Source: Betaproteobacteria bacterium
GTDB lineage: Bacteria > Pseudomonadota > Gammaproteobacteria > Burkholderiales > SG8-41
Assembly: GCA_021730905.1 (NCBI GenBank)
Contig: JAKFYK010000026.1
Coordinates: forward strand, 1-52,374
Direction: 5' to 3'
DNA length: 52,374 bases
The position numbers and the translations under genes are program-made. Shown here in pieces: positions 44,536 to 52,374 of the stretch. Numbering within the stretch: position 1 is the first letter of the stretch; each line of letters starts with the position of its first letter. Below the pieces are notes generated by a model that worked only from the letters and a program-made list of their open reading frames with translations, was not told where the DNA came from and did no database searches.

Positions 44536-47500
44536 ATGATCTACCATCCTCAGACCATCTTCACCCGCACCACCAAGGGCATCCGCGAAGCGCGTAGCAC
44601 CAAACTGCCGCGCGAGTTGAGCCGGGTTTTCGCGGCGGTCGATGGCAAATCCAACGTCGCCGATCTCGTCAACAAATCAGGTATCGCCGAAGGTCACTGC
44701 CACCTCGCACTCGATCAGCTGGTGACCGAGGGCTATATCCGTATTTTCTCGGCGCCTGACATGCCTGCCGCAGTTGCTGCGACAGCAACGCCCGACTCCC
44801 TCGCCTCTACCGGCAAAATGCTCGCCGCCGCGCCTGCCGCCAAAGCGCCCGCGCCCGCTGCGCGGCAAGCCGTAATCGAGGCTATCGACGAGGGCGACGA
44901 ACTCGACTTCACCTCCGCCGAAGTGGTTGCCAAGGTCAACGCGGAGGCCACCGAGCGTGCCCAAGCGGAGAACGCAGCGCGCGCGCGCGCCGAAGTCGCT
45001 GCTAAGGCCGCCGCAGAAGCTAAAGCCAGACAGGACGCCGAAAACCGCGCCCGCGTGGCAGCGGAGGCCCGTGTCAAGACCGAGGCGGAAGCCCGCGCCC
45101 GCGCAGAGGCCGAAGCCAAAATGCGCACCGAAGCCGCGGTAAAGGCAGCAGCTGAGGCCAAAGCCACAGCAGACGCCAAAGTACGGGCCGAAGCCGAGGC
45201 ACGCGTGCGTGCCGCGATGGAAGCCAAGGTGAAAGCGGAAACCGAAGCCAAGACACGCGCGGCGGCCGAAGCCAAAGCGCGCGCGGAAGCCATCGTCAAT
45301 GCGAAGGCCGAGGCCGAAGCCAAAGCCAAAGCCGACGCCGAGCGGCGGGCGGAAACCGAGGCACGCGCGCATGCCGACGCGGAAGGCAAGGCACGCCTCG
45401 CGCTTGAAGCGCAAATGAAAGCGATGGCTGATGCGCTGGAGCAGGCGAAAAAAATTGCGGCACAGGAAGCCGCCAAGCGCGTGCAAATGGAAGAGGAAAT
45501 AAAAGTACGTGCCGAAGCCGAGCGCAAGGCGCGCGAGGAGGTCGAGGCCCGCGGCAAAGCCGCTGAACAGGCTATTGCGCAGGCGCGCGTCATGGCTGAA
45601 GAAGCCGCGCGCGCCAAGGCCGAAGCCGAGTCGCGCGCGCGCAGCCAGACGCAAGGCAGCGACGCCGAGGGCCAGGCGCGCGTGCAGCAGGCGATGAAAG
45701 CACTGGAAGAAGCCAAGGCGCGCGCCGTCGCGGAGGCTGAAGCCAAGGTCAAAGCCGAGGCACGCGTGCAGATGGAACAAGAACTGCGCTTGCGGCAGGT
45801 AGAAGAGCGCGCCACTCGTGAAGCCGCCGAAGACAAGGCGCGCGAAGAAGCCGAGGTTAAAGCGCGGGAAGAAGTTCGGGAGTTAATGGAGCAGGCGCGG
45901 CAGGCCAAAGCAGGCGCCGAAGCCAGCGCTGCGTCCGAGCGGCTGGCGCGCGAAGAGAGCGAAGCGCGTCTGCAGGCGCAAATCAAGGAGATGCAGGCGC
46001 AGGCGGCACGCGTGCAAGCCGAGTCCGAGGCCAAAGCCATCACCGAACGCAAGGCGCGCGAACAAGCCGAGGCATCAGCACGTGCCGCGCAAACCAAGGC
46101 CGACGAAGAGCGCAAACAACACGAAGAGGCCATGCAGCAGGCGCGCGCCGAGGCCGAGCAAAAAGCCCGCGCCGAGGTCGAAACCCTGATGGCAGCGGAA
46201 AGAAAGGCGCGAGCGGAGGCCGAAGCCAAAGCCGCCGCCGAAAAGATCGCGCACGAACAGGCAGAGCGCAAAGCGATGCAGGAACTCGCCTTGAAAATCG
46301 CCGCCGAACGCAAGGCACGAGAACAGGCGGAACAGCAGGCACAAGCCGCGCGGCAGGCGCGCGAGGAAGCCGAGAAGCGCGCGCTGGAGGCAGCCACCGG
46401 CAATCCGGAAGAACTGCGCAAGATGCGCGAGCAGGCCGAAGCGTCTGCACGGGCCGCAGACGAAGCGATGGCACACGCCACTGCCGTGGCAGAAGAAGCC
46501 GCCAGGGCAAAAGTCATAGCGGAAACCCGCGTCAAAGCCGAGCAGGAAGCACGCGCCGCGGCTGAAGAACGCGCCAAAACGGAATCCGTGCAACGCCTGA
46601 TGCAGGAGCAGCAGTCACACGAACGCGCCGAGACCGACGTTCAGGCGCGCGTCGCGCAGGAACTCAAGGCACGCGACGAGGCGGAACGAGCCGCCGACGC
46701 CAAGGCGAGAGCCGAGGCCGAAGAGCGCGCCAAGAAATCAGCGGCGGAACGCAAGGTGCGCGACGCCGAGTCCGCAGCCACTGAAGGAGAGGCACGGCCC
46801 GCGCGCAAGAAGAAAAATTGGCTGCTGATCGGTGCGGTCAGTGCGGTGGTTTTGATCGCCGCGGGACTGGGATTGCTGCACCTCATTCCGCTGTCAGGAT
46901 ATATTCCCGGCGTACAGGAACTGATGTCCAAGCGCCTGGGCCAGCCGGTGACCATCGCCGGCATGCACTATGAGATGTTCCCCTCATCGCAGTTGACGCT
47001 GCGGGGCATCAACATCGGCAAGCTTCAGGAAGTCAAGATCGACACCATCGTGGTGCCAGTGGGCCCTGTCGGATTGGTCAGCGGCGCGCGCAGCTTTGAC
47101 TCTGTTGAGGCCAATCGCGTCAGCATCGATCAGGAAGCGCTGGGCATCGTGCCAGCGTGGACACGCACGCAACAGGGCGAACCTGCGGTGCAGGTGCCGC
47201 GCGTCCGGCTGAAGGCAGTCAAGGTGGCGAGCCGCAGCGTGGAGTTTCCGCAATTCGATGTCGATGCATCGTTCGGCACACGCGGAGAACTGCGCAAAGC
47301 CACGCTGAACGCGGACAAGGCGCGCCTCGATATCACGCCCAAGGACAAGACATGGGAAGTGGCGCTCAGTGCGACCGGCTGGAAGCCCTTCATCGGCCCC
47401 GCGGTTGAATTCGACGATATCGAAGCTACGGCGATCATAGATGGCAGTCAGGCAACCGTCAGCCAATACAAAGGACGCGTCGGCGGCGGTGCCATCAGCG

Positions 47501-48012
47501 GGCAATTCAAGGTCAGTTGGGGGGAGAGCGTTCAGGGCAGCGGCGATATCAAGATGGAGAACGGGCGCCTGAACCAGTTAATGCCTTTCTTCACGCGCAA
47601 CTTCACTTCCAGCGGCACGCTGAGCCTCACCGCCACCTACTCGATGACGGGTGCCAATGTGCAAACATTGTTCGATGGCACGCGGCTGGAAGGCACGTTT
47701 ACCATTGCCGGCGGCGAACTCAACAATGTCGATGTGGCGCGCGCCATGCAAGCGGGCAAGGCCGGCGGGCTGCGCGGCGGCAGGACGCGGTTCGACAATC
47801 TGACCGGCACCGTGCAGGTCAACGGCAACCACTACAGCTACCGCCAGTTGCAACTGGCCTCGGGGCCGATGAACGCCTCGGGCAACGTCGATGTCAACGA
47901 CGGCGCGTTGTCGGGGCGTGTCAATGTCGAAATCGGCAGCAAGGGTGTCGTGGTGGCACGCGGCAGCTTGAGCCCCAGCGGCACGCTGCGGGATCCGGTG
48001 CTGCGTCCTTAG
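44536..48012 (+). CDS. Giant coiled-coil protein with N-terminal winged-helix-like domain and C-terminal AsmA-like periplasmic domain
   Basis: 1158 residues in four parts. Residues about 1-75 (STKLPRELSRVFAAVDGKSN, LALDQLVTEGYIRIF) look like a small winged-helix module. Residues about 130-750 are nearly pure Ala/Glu/Lys/Arg in heptad-like units (AEAKARAEAEAK patterns), predicted to form a long coiled coil. A basic stop-transfer stretch RKKKNW (757-762) leads into one membrane helix (762-781). Residues about 790-1158 match the AsmA/AsmA_2 family (QLTLRGINIGKLQEVKI, GTFTIAGGELNNVDVARAMQ, TRFDNLTGTVQVNGNHY). AsmA-like domains are linked to phospholipid transport and outer-membrane assembly. Inferred topology: coil in the cytoplasm, AsmA domain in the periplasm. 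The start is ATG 44536. Confidence 0.85.
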   Translation: MIYHPQTIFTRTTKGIREARSTKLPRELSRVFAAVDGKSNVADLVNKSGIAEGHCHLALDQLVTEGYIRIFSAPDMPAAVAATATPDSLASTGKMLAAAPAAKAPAPAARQAVIEAIDEGDELDFTSAEVVAKVNAEATERAQAENAARARAEVAAKAAAEAKARQDAENRARVAAEARVKTEAEARARAEAEAKMRTEAAVKAAAEAKATADAKVRAEAEARVRAAMEAKVKAETEAKTRAAAEAKARAEAIVNAKAEAEAKAKADAERRAETEARAHADAEGKARLALEAQMKAMADALEQAKKIAAQEAAKRVQMEEEIKVRAEAERKAREEVEARGKAAEQAIAQARVMAEEAARAKAEAESRARSQTQGSDAEGQARVQQAMKALEEAKARAVAEAEAKVKAEARVQMEQELRLRQVEERATREAAEDKAREEAEVKAREEVRELMEQARQAKAGAEASAASERLAREESEARLQAQIKEMQAQAARVQAESEAKAITERKAREQAEASARAAQTKADEERKQHEEAMQQARAEAEQKARAEVETLMAAERKARAEAEAKAAAEKIAHEQAERKAMQELALKIAAERKAREQAEQQAQAARQAREEAEKRALEAATGNPEELRKMREQAEASARAADEAMAHATAVAEEAARAKVIAETRVKAEQEARAAAEERAKTESVQRLMQEQQSHERAETDVQARVAQELKARDEAERAADAKARAEAEERAKKSAAERKVRDAESAATEGEARPARKKKNWLLIGAVSAVVLIAAGLGLLHLIPLSGYIPGVQELMSKRLGQPVTIAGMHYEMFPSSQLTLRGINIGKLQEVKIDTIVVPVGPVGLVSGARSFDSVEANRVSIDQEALGIVPAWTRTQQGEPAVQVPRVRLKAVKVASRSVEFPQFDVDASFGTRGELRKATLNADKARLDITPKDKTWEVALSATGWKPFIGPAVEFDDIEATAIIDGSQATVSQYKGRVGGGAISGQFKVSWGESVQGSGDIKMENGRLNQLMPFFTRNFTSSGTLSLTATYSMTGANVQTLFDGTRLEGTFTIAGGELNNVDVARAMQAGKAGGLRGGRTRFDNLTGTVQVNGNHYSYRQLQLASGPMNASGNVDVNDGALSGRVNVEIGSKGVVVARGSLSPSGTLRDPVLRP
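44940..46790 (+). repeat. Low-complexity coding repeat (Ala/Glu/Lys/Arg codons)
   Basis: About 1.85 kb of imperfect tandem units built on GCCGAGGCCAAAGCC-type codons. They encode the coiled coil of the gene at 44536-48012. Long open frames on the other strand and in other frames are composition artefacts. Copy number may vary between strains. Confidence 0.85.
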
Positions 48013-48048
48013 CCAGTGTAGAGAACTGCGCACCCCGGACTTACCCAC

Positions 48049-48081
48049 GAAAAAATGGCGCACCCGAATCAGGCGCGCCAT
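48049..48081 (-). terminator. Rho-independent terminator downstream of htpX
   Basis: On the minus strand, stem arms of seven bases (ATGGCGC/GCGCCAT, 48075-48081 and 48055-48061) around a 13-base loop are followed by a run of T (48050-48055). It lies about 25 bases beyond the htpX stop and also between the convergent AsmA-like gene and htpX. Confidence 0.7.
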
Positions 48082-48105
48082 GTTACTTTGAAGCGTTGCC
48101 GCTAA

Positions 48106-48981
48106 TCAGGCGGCGCGGCGCAGCGCTTCGATGCGCTCTTCCAGCGGCGGGTGCGTCATGAACAACCTGCTGAACGCATTGCCGCCCGAAATGCCGAAGG
48201 CAGCGACCGATTTTGGCAGCGCGGATTCCTCGTGATTCAGCTTGAGCCGCTCCAGTGCCGCGATCATCTTGTGGCGTCCGGCAAGGCTTGCGCCGCCCGC
48301 GTCGGCGTGGAATTCACGATGGCGGCTGAACCACATCACAATCATGCTGGCGAAGATGCCCAGCACCAGCTGCGCGACCATCACCGTAATGAAGAAGCCG
48401 ATGCCCTCGCCGCGCTCGTTCTTGAAAATCACCCGGTCAACGACGTAGCCAATCACACGCGACAGGAAAATCACGAACGTGTTGACCACGCCCTGCACCA
48501 GCGTCAGCGTCACCATATCACCATTGGCGACGTGGCTCACTTCATGCGCCAGCACCGCCTCGGCTTCTTCCTGCGTCATGTTGTTCATGAGGCCGGTGCT
48601 CACCGCGACCAGTGCATTGTTTTTATTCCAGCCGGTGGCAAAGGCGTTGATGTCCGGTGAATCGTAGATCGCCACTTCCGGCATGCCGATGCCGGCCTGA
48701 TCGGCCTGGCGCTTCACCGTGTTGACCAGCCATTGCTCGGTGGCATTGGACGGCGCTTCGATCACATGTGCGCCGACCGAGCGTTTCGCCATCCATTTCG
48801 ATATGAACAGCGAAATCAGCGATCCGGCAAAACCCATCACCAGCGACATGATCAGCAGCGCGTTGATATTCAACCCGCCGGACGCCGAAACCACACGATC
48901 CACGCCCAGCAAGCGCAGCGTGATGCTGAGCACAGCGACAATCGCCAGGTTGGTGACGACAAACAGGAATATTCGCATCAT
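48106..48981 (-). CDS. htpX: Membrane zinc metalloprotease HtpX
   Basis: 291 residues of the M48B family, which degrades misfolded inner-membrane proteins alongside FtsH. Two N-terminal membrane helices, the zinc motif [12 protein letters not shown] (HExxH), two further helices ([40 protein letters not shown]) and the downstream Glu in [12 protein letters not shown] are visible. The C-terminal [19 protein letters not shown] is the classic end. ATG 48979-48981 or the next ATG is the start. Confidence 0.96.
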   Translation of the reverse strand: MMRIFLFVVTNLAIVAVLSITLRLLGVDRVVSASGGLNINALLIMSLVMGFAGSLISLFISKWMAKRSVGAHVIEAPSNATEQWLVNTVKRQADQAGIGMPEVAIYDSPDINAFATGWNKNNALVAVSTGLMNNMTQEEAEAVLAHEVSHVANGDMVTLTLVQGVVNTFVIFLSRVIGYVVDRVIFKNERGEGIGFFITVMVAQLVLGIFASMIVMWFSRHREFHADAGGASLAGRHKMIAALERLKLNHEESALPKSVAAFGISGGNAFSRLFMTHPPLEERIEALRRAA

Positions 48982-49093
48982 AAAATAAGCACTCCTCGTA
49001 TTTTGGTTGTTCGCGCGAACAGAATCATCGCACGGATTTAGATGGGGACGCGGTGGCGGAGTTCAATAGCGCTTCCATAGGTCGAATATTTCA

Positions 49094-49125
49094 TAAGTAT
49101 TTGTTTTTATTGATAATTTCATTTA
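49094..49125 (-). repeat. Dispersed AT-rich repeat, copy 8 (end of alpha/beta hydrolase gene)
   Basis: TAAGTATTTGTTTTTATT on the plus strand followed by GATAATTTCATTTA, directly downstream of and touching the stop of the minus-strand hydrolase gene. Confidence 0.8.
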
Positions 49126-49980
49126 ATGATGCTGGTTCACGAAATCCAGTATTGCAGCCAGCACGTTGGCGCCGTTTTGATACGGCGGCAGCACGTTCCA
49201 GAATTCCGCGTTGGGCATCAGTTCTTTCATCGCCCATGCCGACGACGTTGAGTGCGACGCATCGGCGCCCGGCAGTATCAGCGCCGGTGTCTTTATGGTC
49301 AAAAGTTGCTCGCCGGTCGCGCCCGATGGCATGGTGTCGCCGTACAGCGCGTCGCGGCTTTGCGCGCAGAGATCAAGATATTTTGCGACATCGTGCTTCA
49401 CGTATTCAGCGGCAAACGCCGGATCAGCCGCGTTTTGCGACGCCCACGGCCCGGCTTCCGGATCGAGCCAGAAATTCTTTCCCGCAGGCCCGCGCGCAGC
49501 AGCAGCCGCCAGTCCCTTGGTACCATTAGCACGCACAAATTCGATGTGCCGGTTGTAGAATCCGCGGCCCTTCAGCATCCACAAATAGCCGCCCACCGGC
49601 CAATGCAGCAACAGCCCGGTGCAGCGTTCCGGACACAGCACCCCCATCGCCGCCGCCACCGAAACACCCATGCAGCCGCCGATGATCCATGCCTGTTTCA
49701 CGCCGAAATGATCGAGTATCGCGCGGCCCTGCTGCGCGAACACTTCCCATGTCAGTTTTTCCACGCGCGCGCCCGACAAGCCCGCTTCGCGCCGGTCATA
49801 GGCAATAACGGTAAACGATTTTGACAATGTGTTGATCGCATCCATTTCCTTCCATACGCCGCTGCGCGTCCAGCTGTCGATGGTGGAATTGAAGCCGCCG
49901 GGCGCGAGCATCAGCAAATGCGGGCCGCTGCCTTGCATGTGGTAGTTGACTTTGAGTCCGTCGATGATCGCCGTCGGCAT
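49123..49980 (-). CDS. Alpha/beta hydrolase with Cys in the nucleophile elbow
   Basis: 285 residues from ATG 49978-49980: MPTAIIDGLKVNYHMQGSGP, then the oxyanion loop LAPGGFNST and the strand-order motif VIAYDRREAGLSG. The nucleophile elbow reads GGCMG, so Cys103 replaces the usual Ser, as in dienelactone hydrolases. The acid is probably Asp in LILPGADASHS. The usual C-terminal catalytic His is not obvious in PPYQNGANVLAAILDFVNQH. It could be a thiol hydrolase, a lyase or inactive. It follows the acyltransferase gene by 27 bases on the same strand. Confidence 0.82.
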   Translation of the reverse strand: MPTAIIDGLKVNYHMQGSGPHLLMLAPGGFNSTIDSWTRSGVWKEMDAINTLSKSFTVIAYDRREAGLSGARVEKLTWEVFAQQGRAILDHFGVKQAWIIGGCMGVSVAAAMGVLCPERCTGLLLHWPVGGYLWMLKGRGFYNRHIEFVRANGTKGLAAAAARGPAGKNFWLDPEAGPWASQNAADPAFAAEYVKHDVAKYLDLCAQSRDALYGDTMPSGATGEQLLTIKTPALILPGADASHSTSSAWAMKELMPNAEFWNVLPPYQNGANVLAAILDFVNQHH

Positions 49981-50007
49981 GGTACGTGTTCTCCCTTTCA
50001 AACGATT

Positions 50008-51426
50008 TTACCGCAACGCGTCTACCAGCGGCATGATGGCATTTGCATAGTACTCCAGCAACGTCCGTTCGCTCTCGACGATAGCGAACAGACCGTCTTG
50101 CTCGCGCACGATATGCCGCAGGGTCAGCATGCGCAGCCCAACACCGATGGCATAATCCAGATCGCTGCGCGGCACATAGACATGCGCGCCACTGGCTTCC
50201 AGTTTGCGTGCGAGATCATACGCTTTTGTTTTTAAATCAATTTCCGCAAACGATTTATCCTGCTCACGGATAAGCACCGCGGCCACCAGCGATACCGGCA
50301 ATACCGGAACCACATCGCGAATTGCGCCCATCAGTGTGCGCCCGACCTGCGCCACTGCGCCGCGCCGCGCGTCATCATCCAGTGCCCTGAAATCCAAGCC
50401 CGTGCGCGCGACATACTCTCGCATCGACAACGGGCTGCCGAAATTCACACAGGCATAACCATAGCGATACCAGCGCCCGGTTGCCATCAGCCATACATTG
50501 CCTGCAAAGAACGTGAGTGTGGTGGCAATCGCGCTGAAAAATCCGCGCTGCGGCAATGTCGAATCCAGTTTGCGCAACAGCGTTCGATCTTCGAGCACGC
50601 GGTCGTAGTTGATGCCTGCCGGAATGAACACCAGATCGCGTTCGGCGGCCGGGTTGAACGATTTGAGCATGTAATCGAGCAATCCCAGTTTGGGCGCGCG
50701 CAACTTGCCATCGGTAGACAAGCCGCCTTCCGGAAACACCGCCTGCGGCACGCCGCCTTCGGTGGCCATCTGCACATAACGTTGCAGTACCGTACGGTAC
50801 AGCGCGTCGCCCGAATTGCGCCGCACGAAGTACGCCCCCATCGAGCGGATCAGGCTTTGCAGCGGCCAGATGCGCGCCCATTCTCCGACCGCATACGACA
50901 GCGAAGTACGTTCGGCAGCCAGAAACGCCACCAGCACGTAATCCATGTTGCTGCGATGATTCATCACGAATACCACCGACGAACGCGGGTTGATCGCCGC
51001 CAGCGCCTCGCTGTCGGTGTAGCCCAGCCGCACGCGGTAAAGCCAGCGTGCATAGTACTTGGCGACGCGGTAGCCCCAGCGGAAATAGGCATAGGCATTG
51101 AACGACGGCACGATCTCGCGCGCGTAGGCGTTGACACGCGCCATCACTTCGCTGCGTGGCAAACGCTGCGTCTCGCAATACTGCGTGACCGCCGCCAGTA
51201 CTTTTTCGTCGTGAACCAGGCGGTCAATCAACACCCGGCGGCGCGTGATCTTGAACTCCGGTATCTCGATATTGAAGCGCGTGTTGATTTCATCGATGAC
51301 GCGGTTCATTTTGCGCCGGAAATACCAGCGCACGCCGGGCAGCAGGAAAAATTGCACCACGGCCGCCAGCGCCAGCACGCACAACAACAGCGCCAGCCAC
51401 ATCGGCAGAATCACGGTTTGGTTCAT
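50008..51426 (-). CDS. 1-acyl/glycerol-3-phosphate acyltransferase family protein (PlsB/PlsC-like)
   Basis: 472 residues. An N-terminal membrane helix (about 9-32, WLALLLCVLALAAVVQFFLL) precedes the acyltransferase domain: VFVMNHRSNMDYVLVAFLAA (HxxxxD block I), FVRRNSGD (block II) and VFPEGGLSTDGKLRAPKLGL (block III). The arrangement is like the C-terminal half of PlsB-type proteins. It probably transfers acyl chains to a glycerophosphate or related acceptor at the inner membrane. The length and extra C-terminal 200 residues differ from plain PlsC. Confidence 0.85.
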   Translation of the reverse strand: MNQTVILPMWLALLLCVLALAAVVQFFLLPGVRWYFRRKMNRVIDEINTRFNIEIPEFKITRRRVLIDRLVHDEKVLAAVTQYCETQRLPRSEVMARVNAYAREIVPSFNAYAYFRWGYRVAKYYARWLYRVRLGYTDSEALAAINPRSSVVFVMNHRSNMDYVLVAFLAAERTSLSYAVGEWARIWPLQSLIRSMGAYFVRRNSGDALYRTVLQRYVQMATEGGVPQAVFPEGGLSTDGKLRAPKLGLLDYMLKSFNPAAERDLVFIPAGINYDRVLEDRTLLRKLDSTLPQRGFFSAIATTLTFFAGNVWLMATGRWYRYGYACVNFGSPLSMREYVARTGLDFRALDDDARRGAVAQVGRTLMGAIRDVVPVLPVSLVAAVLIREQDKSFAEIDLKTKAYDLARKLEASGAHVYVPRSDLDYAIGVGLRMLTLRHIVREQDGLFAIVESERTLLEYYANAIMPLVDALR

Positions 51427-51811
51427 GGCGTGTCATCCATGGCGGACATCATAGCGCACCGAATTTGCTGCCTTATTGGCGCTGACCGATGCTTGCCAGC
51501 CCGCTCGGGGGTGTTTTATTTCCTGCTGCGATGGCGCCTCCCAGCCGTGAAAAAGTAGCCGCCGCCTGGTGCATTTCTAACGCAAAGCTGTTTTACCGGA
51601 GCAGGCACACGCATCGCCGTACCGTTAATGTATCAAAACCAAATAGTGAGTAACATATTGTTTTTATTAATCTTTATTTTACTTTATATTGTGAATGCAA
51701 TTGCCGCCTCCTCCATACACCGGAACCCGCCATAATGAAATATCTACAATATCGTCACGAAAACACCCGGGGATAATTTACAATCGGACCGCTTGTCCGT
51801 GCTCAACAATA
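51427..51811. other. Intergenic region, 385 bases
   Basis: Between the divergent acyltransferase and membrane-sensor genes. The right half is AT-rich and holds a copy of the dispersed repeat (51651-51690). No convincing gene was seen. It presumably contains both promoters, which I could not fix. Confidence 0.6.
51651..51690 (-). repeat. Dispersed AT-rich repeat, copy 9 (intergenic, diverged)
   Basis: TAACATATTGTTTTTATTAATC on the plus strand with AT-rich continuation; it differs from the core by a few bases (ATATTG instead of TATTTG). Confidence 0.6.
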
Positions 51812-52374
51812 ATGAATAGCAAGTTTATCTTCGATCCCAACCTTTCGACCGACGAGTTGCGCGGATTTACGCGCACGATCGCCGAAATCGAATGGCTGCT
51901 GCTGATCCTGGTGCTGATTTTTCAGCTGGTGCTGTCGCCGGATCAGATATCCTCCGCCGCGCTTGCGATGGCGATGTTCTTCTATACCGCGTTCGTGCTG
52001 CTGTTCCGTTACGTCAATTTCTACCGGCAGGAAACCTACTGGAAGCTCGCGATAGAGACAGGCATGATGATCGTGTTCATCACCTGGGTGCTGGTCTATA
52101 CCGGCAGGCTGTCGAGTCCGCTGGTCAATCTCTATCTGCTGGTGGTCATCACCAGTTCGCTGACGCTGGGCCGTGGCGCCACCATTATCGCCATGATGAT
52201 CATCGGCAGTTGTTATCTGTGGCTGGGCTATCCGGCCAAACATAATTCACCGTTCCCGTCGATGGGCGCCGAATTTGTCGCGCAATTCGCTCCGATGCTG
52301 CTGGTCGCCTATATCACCACCATGTTGTCTGCCGATACCCGGCGCGCGATGGCGCATGTCAAAGCGCTCTCGGA
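51812..52374 (+). CDS. Membrane sensor protein, N-terminal part (probable histidine kinase or related signalling protein)
   Basis: 187 residues up to the window edge from ATG 51812 (MNSKFIFDPNLSTDELRGFT). Five to six hydrophobic segments are visible (WLLLILVLIFQLVL, ALAMAMFFYTAFVLLF, MMIVFITWVLVYTG, LYLLVVITSSLTLG, TIIAMMIIGSCYLWLG, APMLLVAYITTML). The frame then enters a charged helix (ADTRRAMAHVKALS) that would lead to a cytoplasmic output domain. Topology resembles PilS-like or other multi-pass sensor kinases; the output domain is not in the window. Confidence 0.6.
   Translation, partial: MNSKFIFDPNLSTDELRGFTRTIAEIEWLLLILVLIFQLVLSPDQISSAALAMAMFFYTAFVLLFRYVNFYRQETYWKLAIETGMMIVFITWVLVYTGRLSSPLVNLYLLVVITSSLTLGRGATIIAMMIIGSCYLWLGYPAKHNSPFPSMGAEFVAQFAPMLLVAYITTMLSADTRRAMAHVKALS

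Noticed and set aside
44733..46577. 614-residue antisense open frame rich in Ser/Ala/Arg, and other long antisense frames in the same place
   Set aside because: They are the other-strand reading of the low-complexity Ala/Glu/Lys/Arg codons. The sense frame has a clear domain structure.

Overview
The window looks like a chromosomal segment of a GC-rich betaproteobacterium, probably Burkholderiales or a close relative. Three things suggest this. The gene order accA-tilS, ndk-rlmN-pilF-ispG and smpB/ratA-rnfH is proteobacterial. IspG is of the long betaproteobacterial type. There are six intact, plus one broken, Bug/TctC-type periplasmic solute-binding proteins, a family greatly expanded in Burkholderiales. 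No rRNA, tRNA, CRISPR array, prophage or complete insertion sequence was found.

Region 1-9.4 kb (minus strand) holds housekeeping genes: ispG (cut by the window edge), the pilus-assembly lipoprotein pilF/pilW, rlmN, ndk, tilS and accA. They follow a three-gene run of exported proteins: a methyltransferase-fold protein, a dienelactone-hydrolase-like protein and gamma-glutamyltransferase. Region 9.6-20 kb is mixed: a 6PGDH-like dehydrogenase, a cyclase-FHA protein, a NYN-LOTUS protein, ygfZ, an NRDE protein, a GNAT, a class II aldolase overlapping mtnA (probably 5'-deoxynucleoside salvage), a FabG-like SDR, a YkuD transpeptidase overlapping tadA, and a SRAP protein. Region 20-25 kb holds guaB-guaA, a DUF4124 protein, and divergent ratA-rnfH and smpB.

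Region 25-43.4 kb is an accessory catabolic/uptake region. Bug genes alternate with an LVIVD propeller protein, a divergent type II dehydroquinase-like protein, an HpcH aldolase, a RidA with a basic tail, a GFA protein, a 3-hydroxyisobutyrate-dehydrogenase-like protein, a cupin, and a CoA-transferase/enoyl-CoA hydratase/quinone oxidoreductase set. It also holds gene decay: a Bug pseudogene split by a roughly 145-bp palindromic element, beside what looks like a remnant of a hydratase. No TctA/TctB membrane subunits are present, so the binding proteins are orphans here.

Region 43.4-52.4 kb has an HD phosphohydrolase divergent from a 1158-residue protein. That protein has an N-terminal winged-helix-like domain, about 600 residues of Ala/Glu/Lys/Arg coiled coil, one membrane helix and an AsmA-like periplasmic domain. 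It is followed by htpX, an alpha/beta hydrolase with Cys in the nucleophile elbow, a PlsB/PlsC-like acyltransferase and the start of a membrane sensor.

The strongest unexplained signal is a family of short AT-rich repeats (core TAAAAACAAATAGTTA) with about nine copies in 52 kb. Copies lie inside ggt, inside two signal-peptide regions, across or just after stop codons, and in intergenic DNA. They stand out sharply against the GC-rich background and match no element I recognise.
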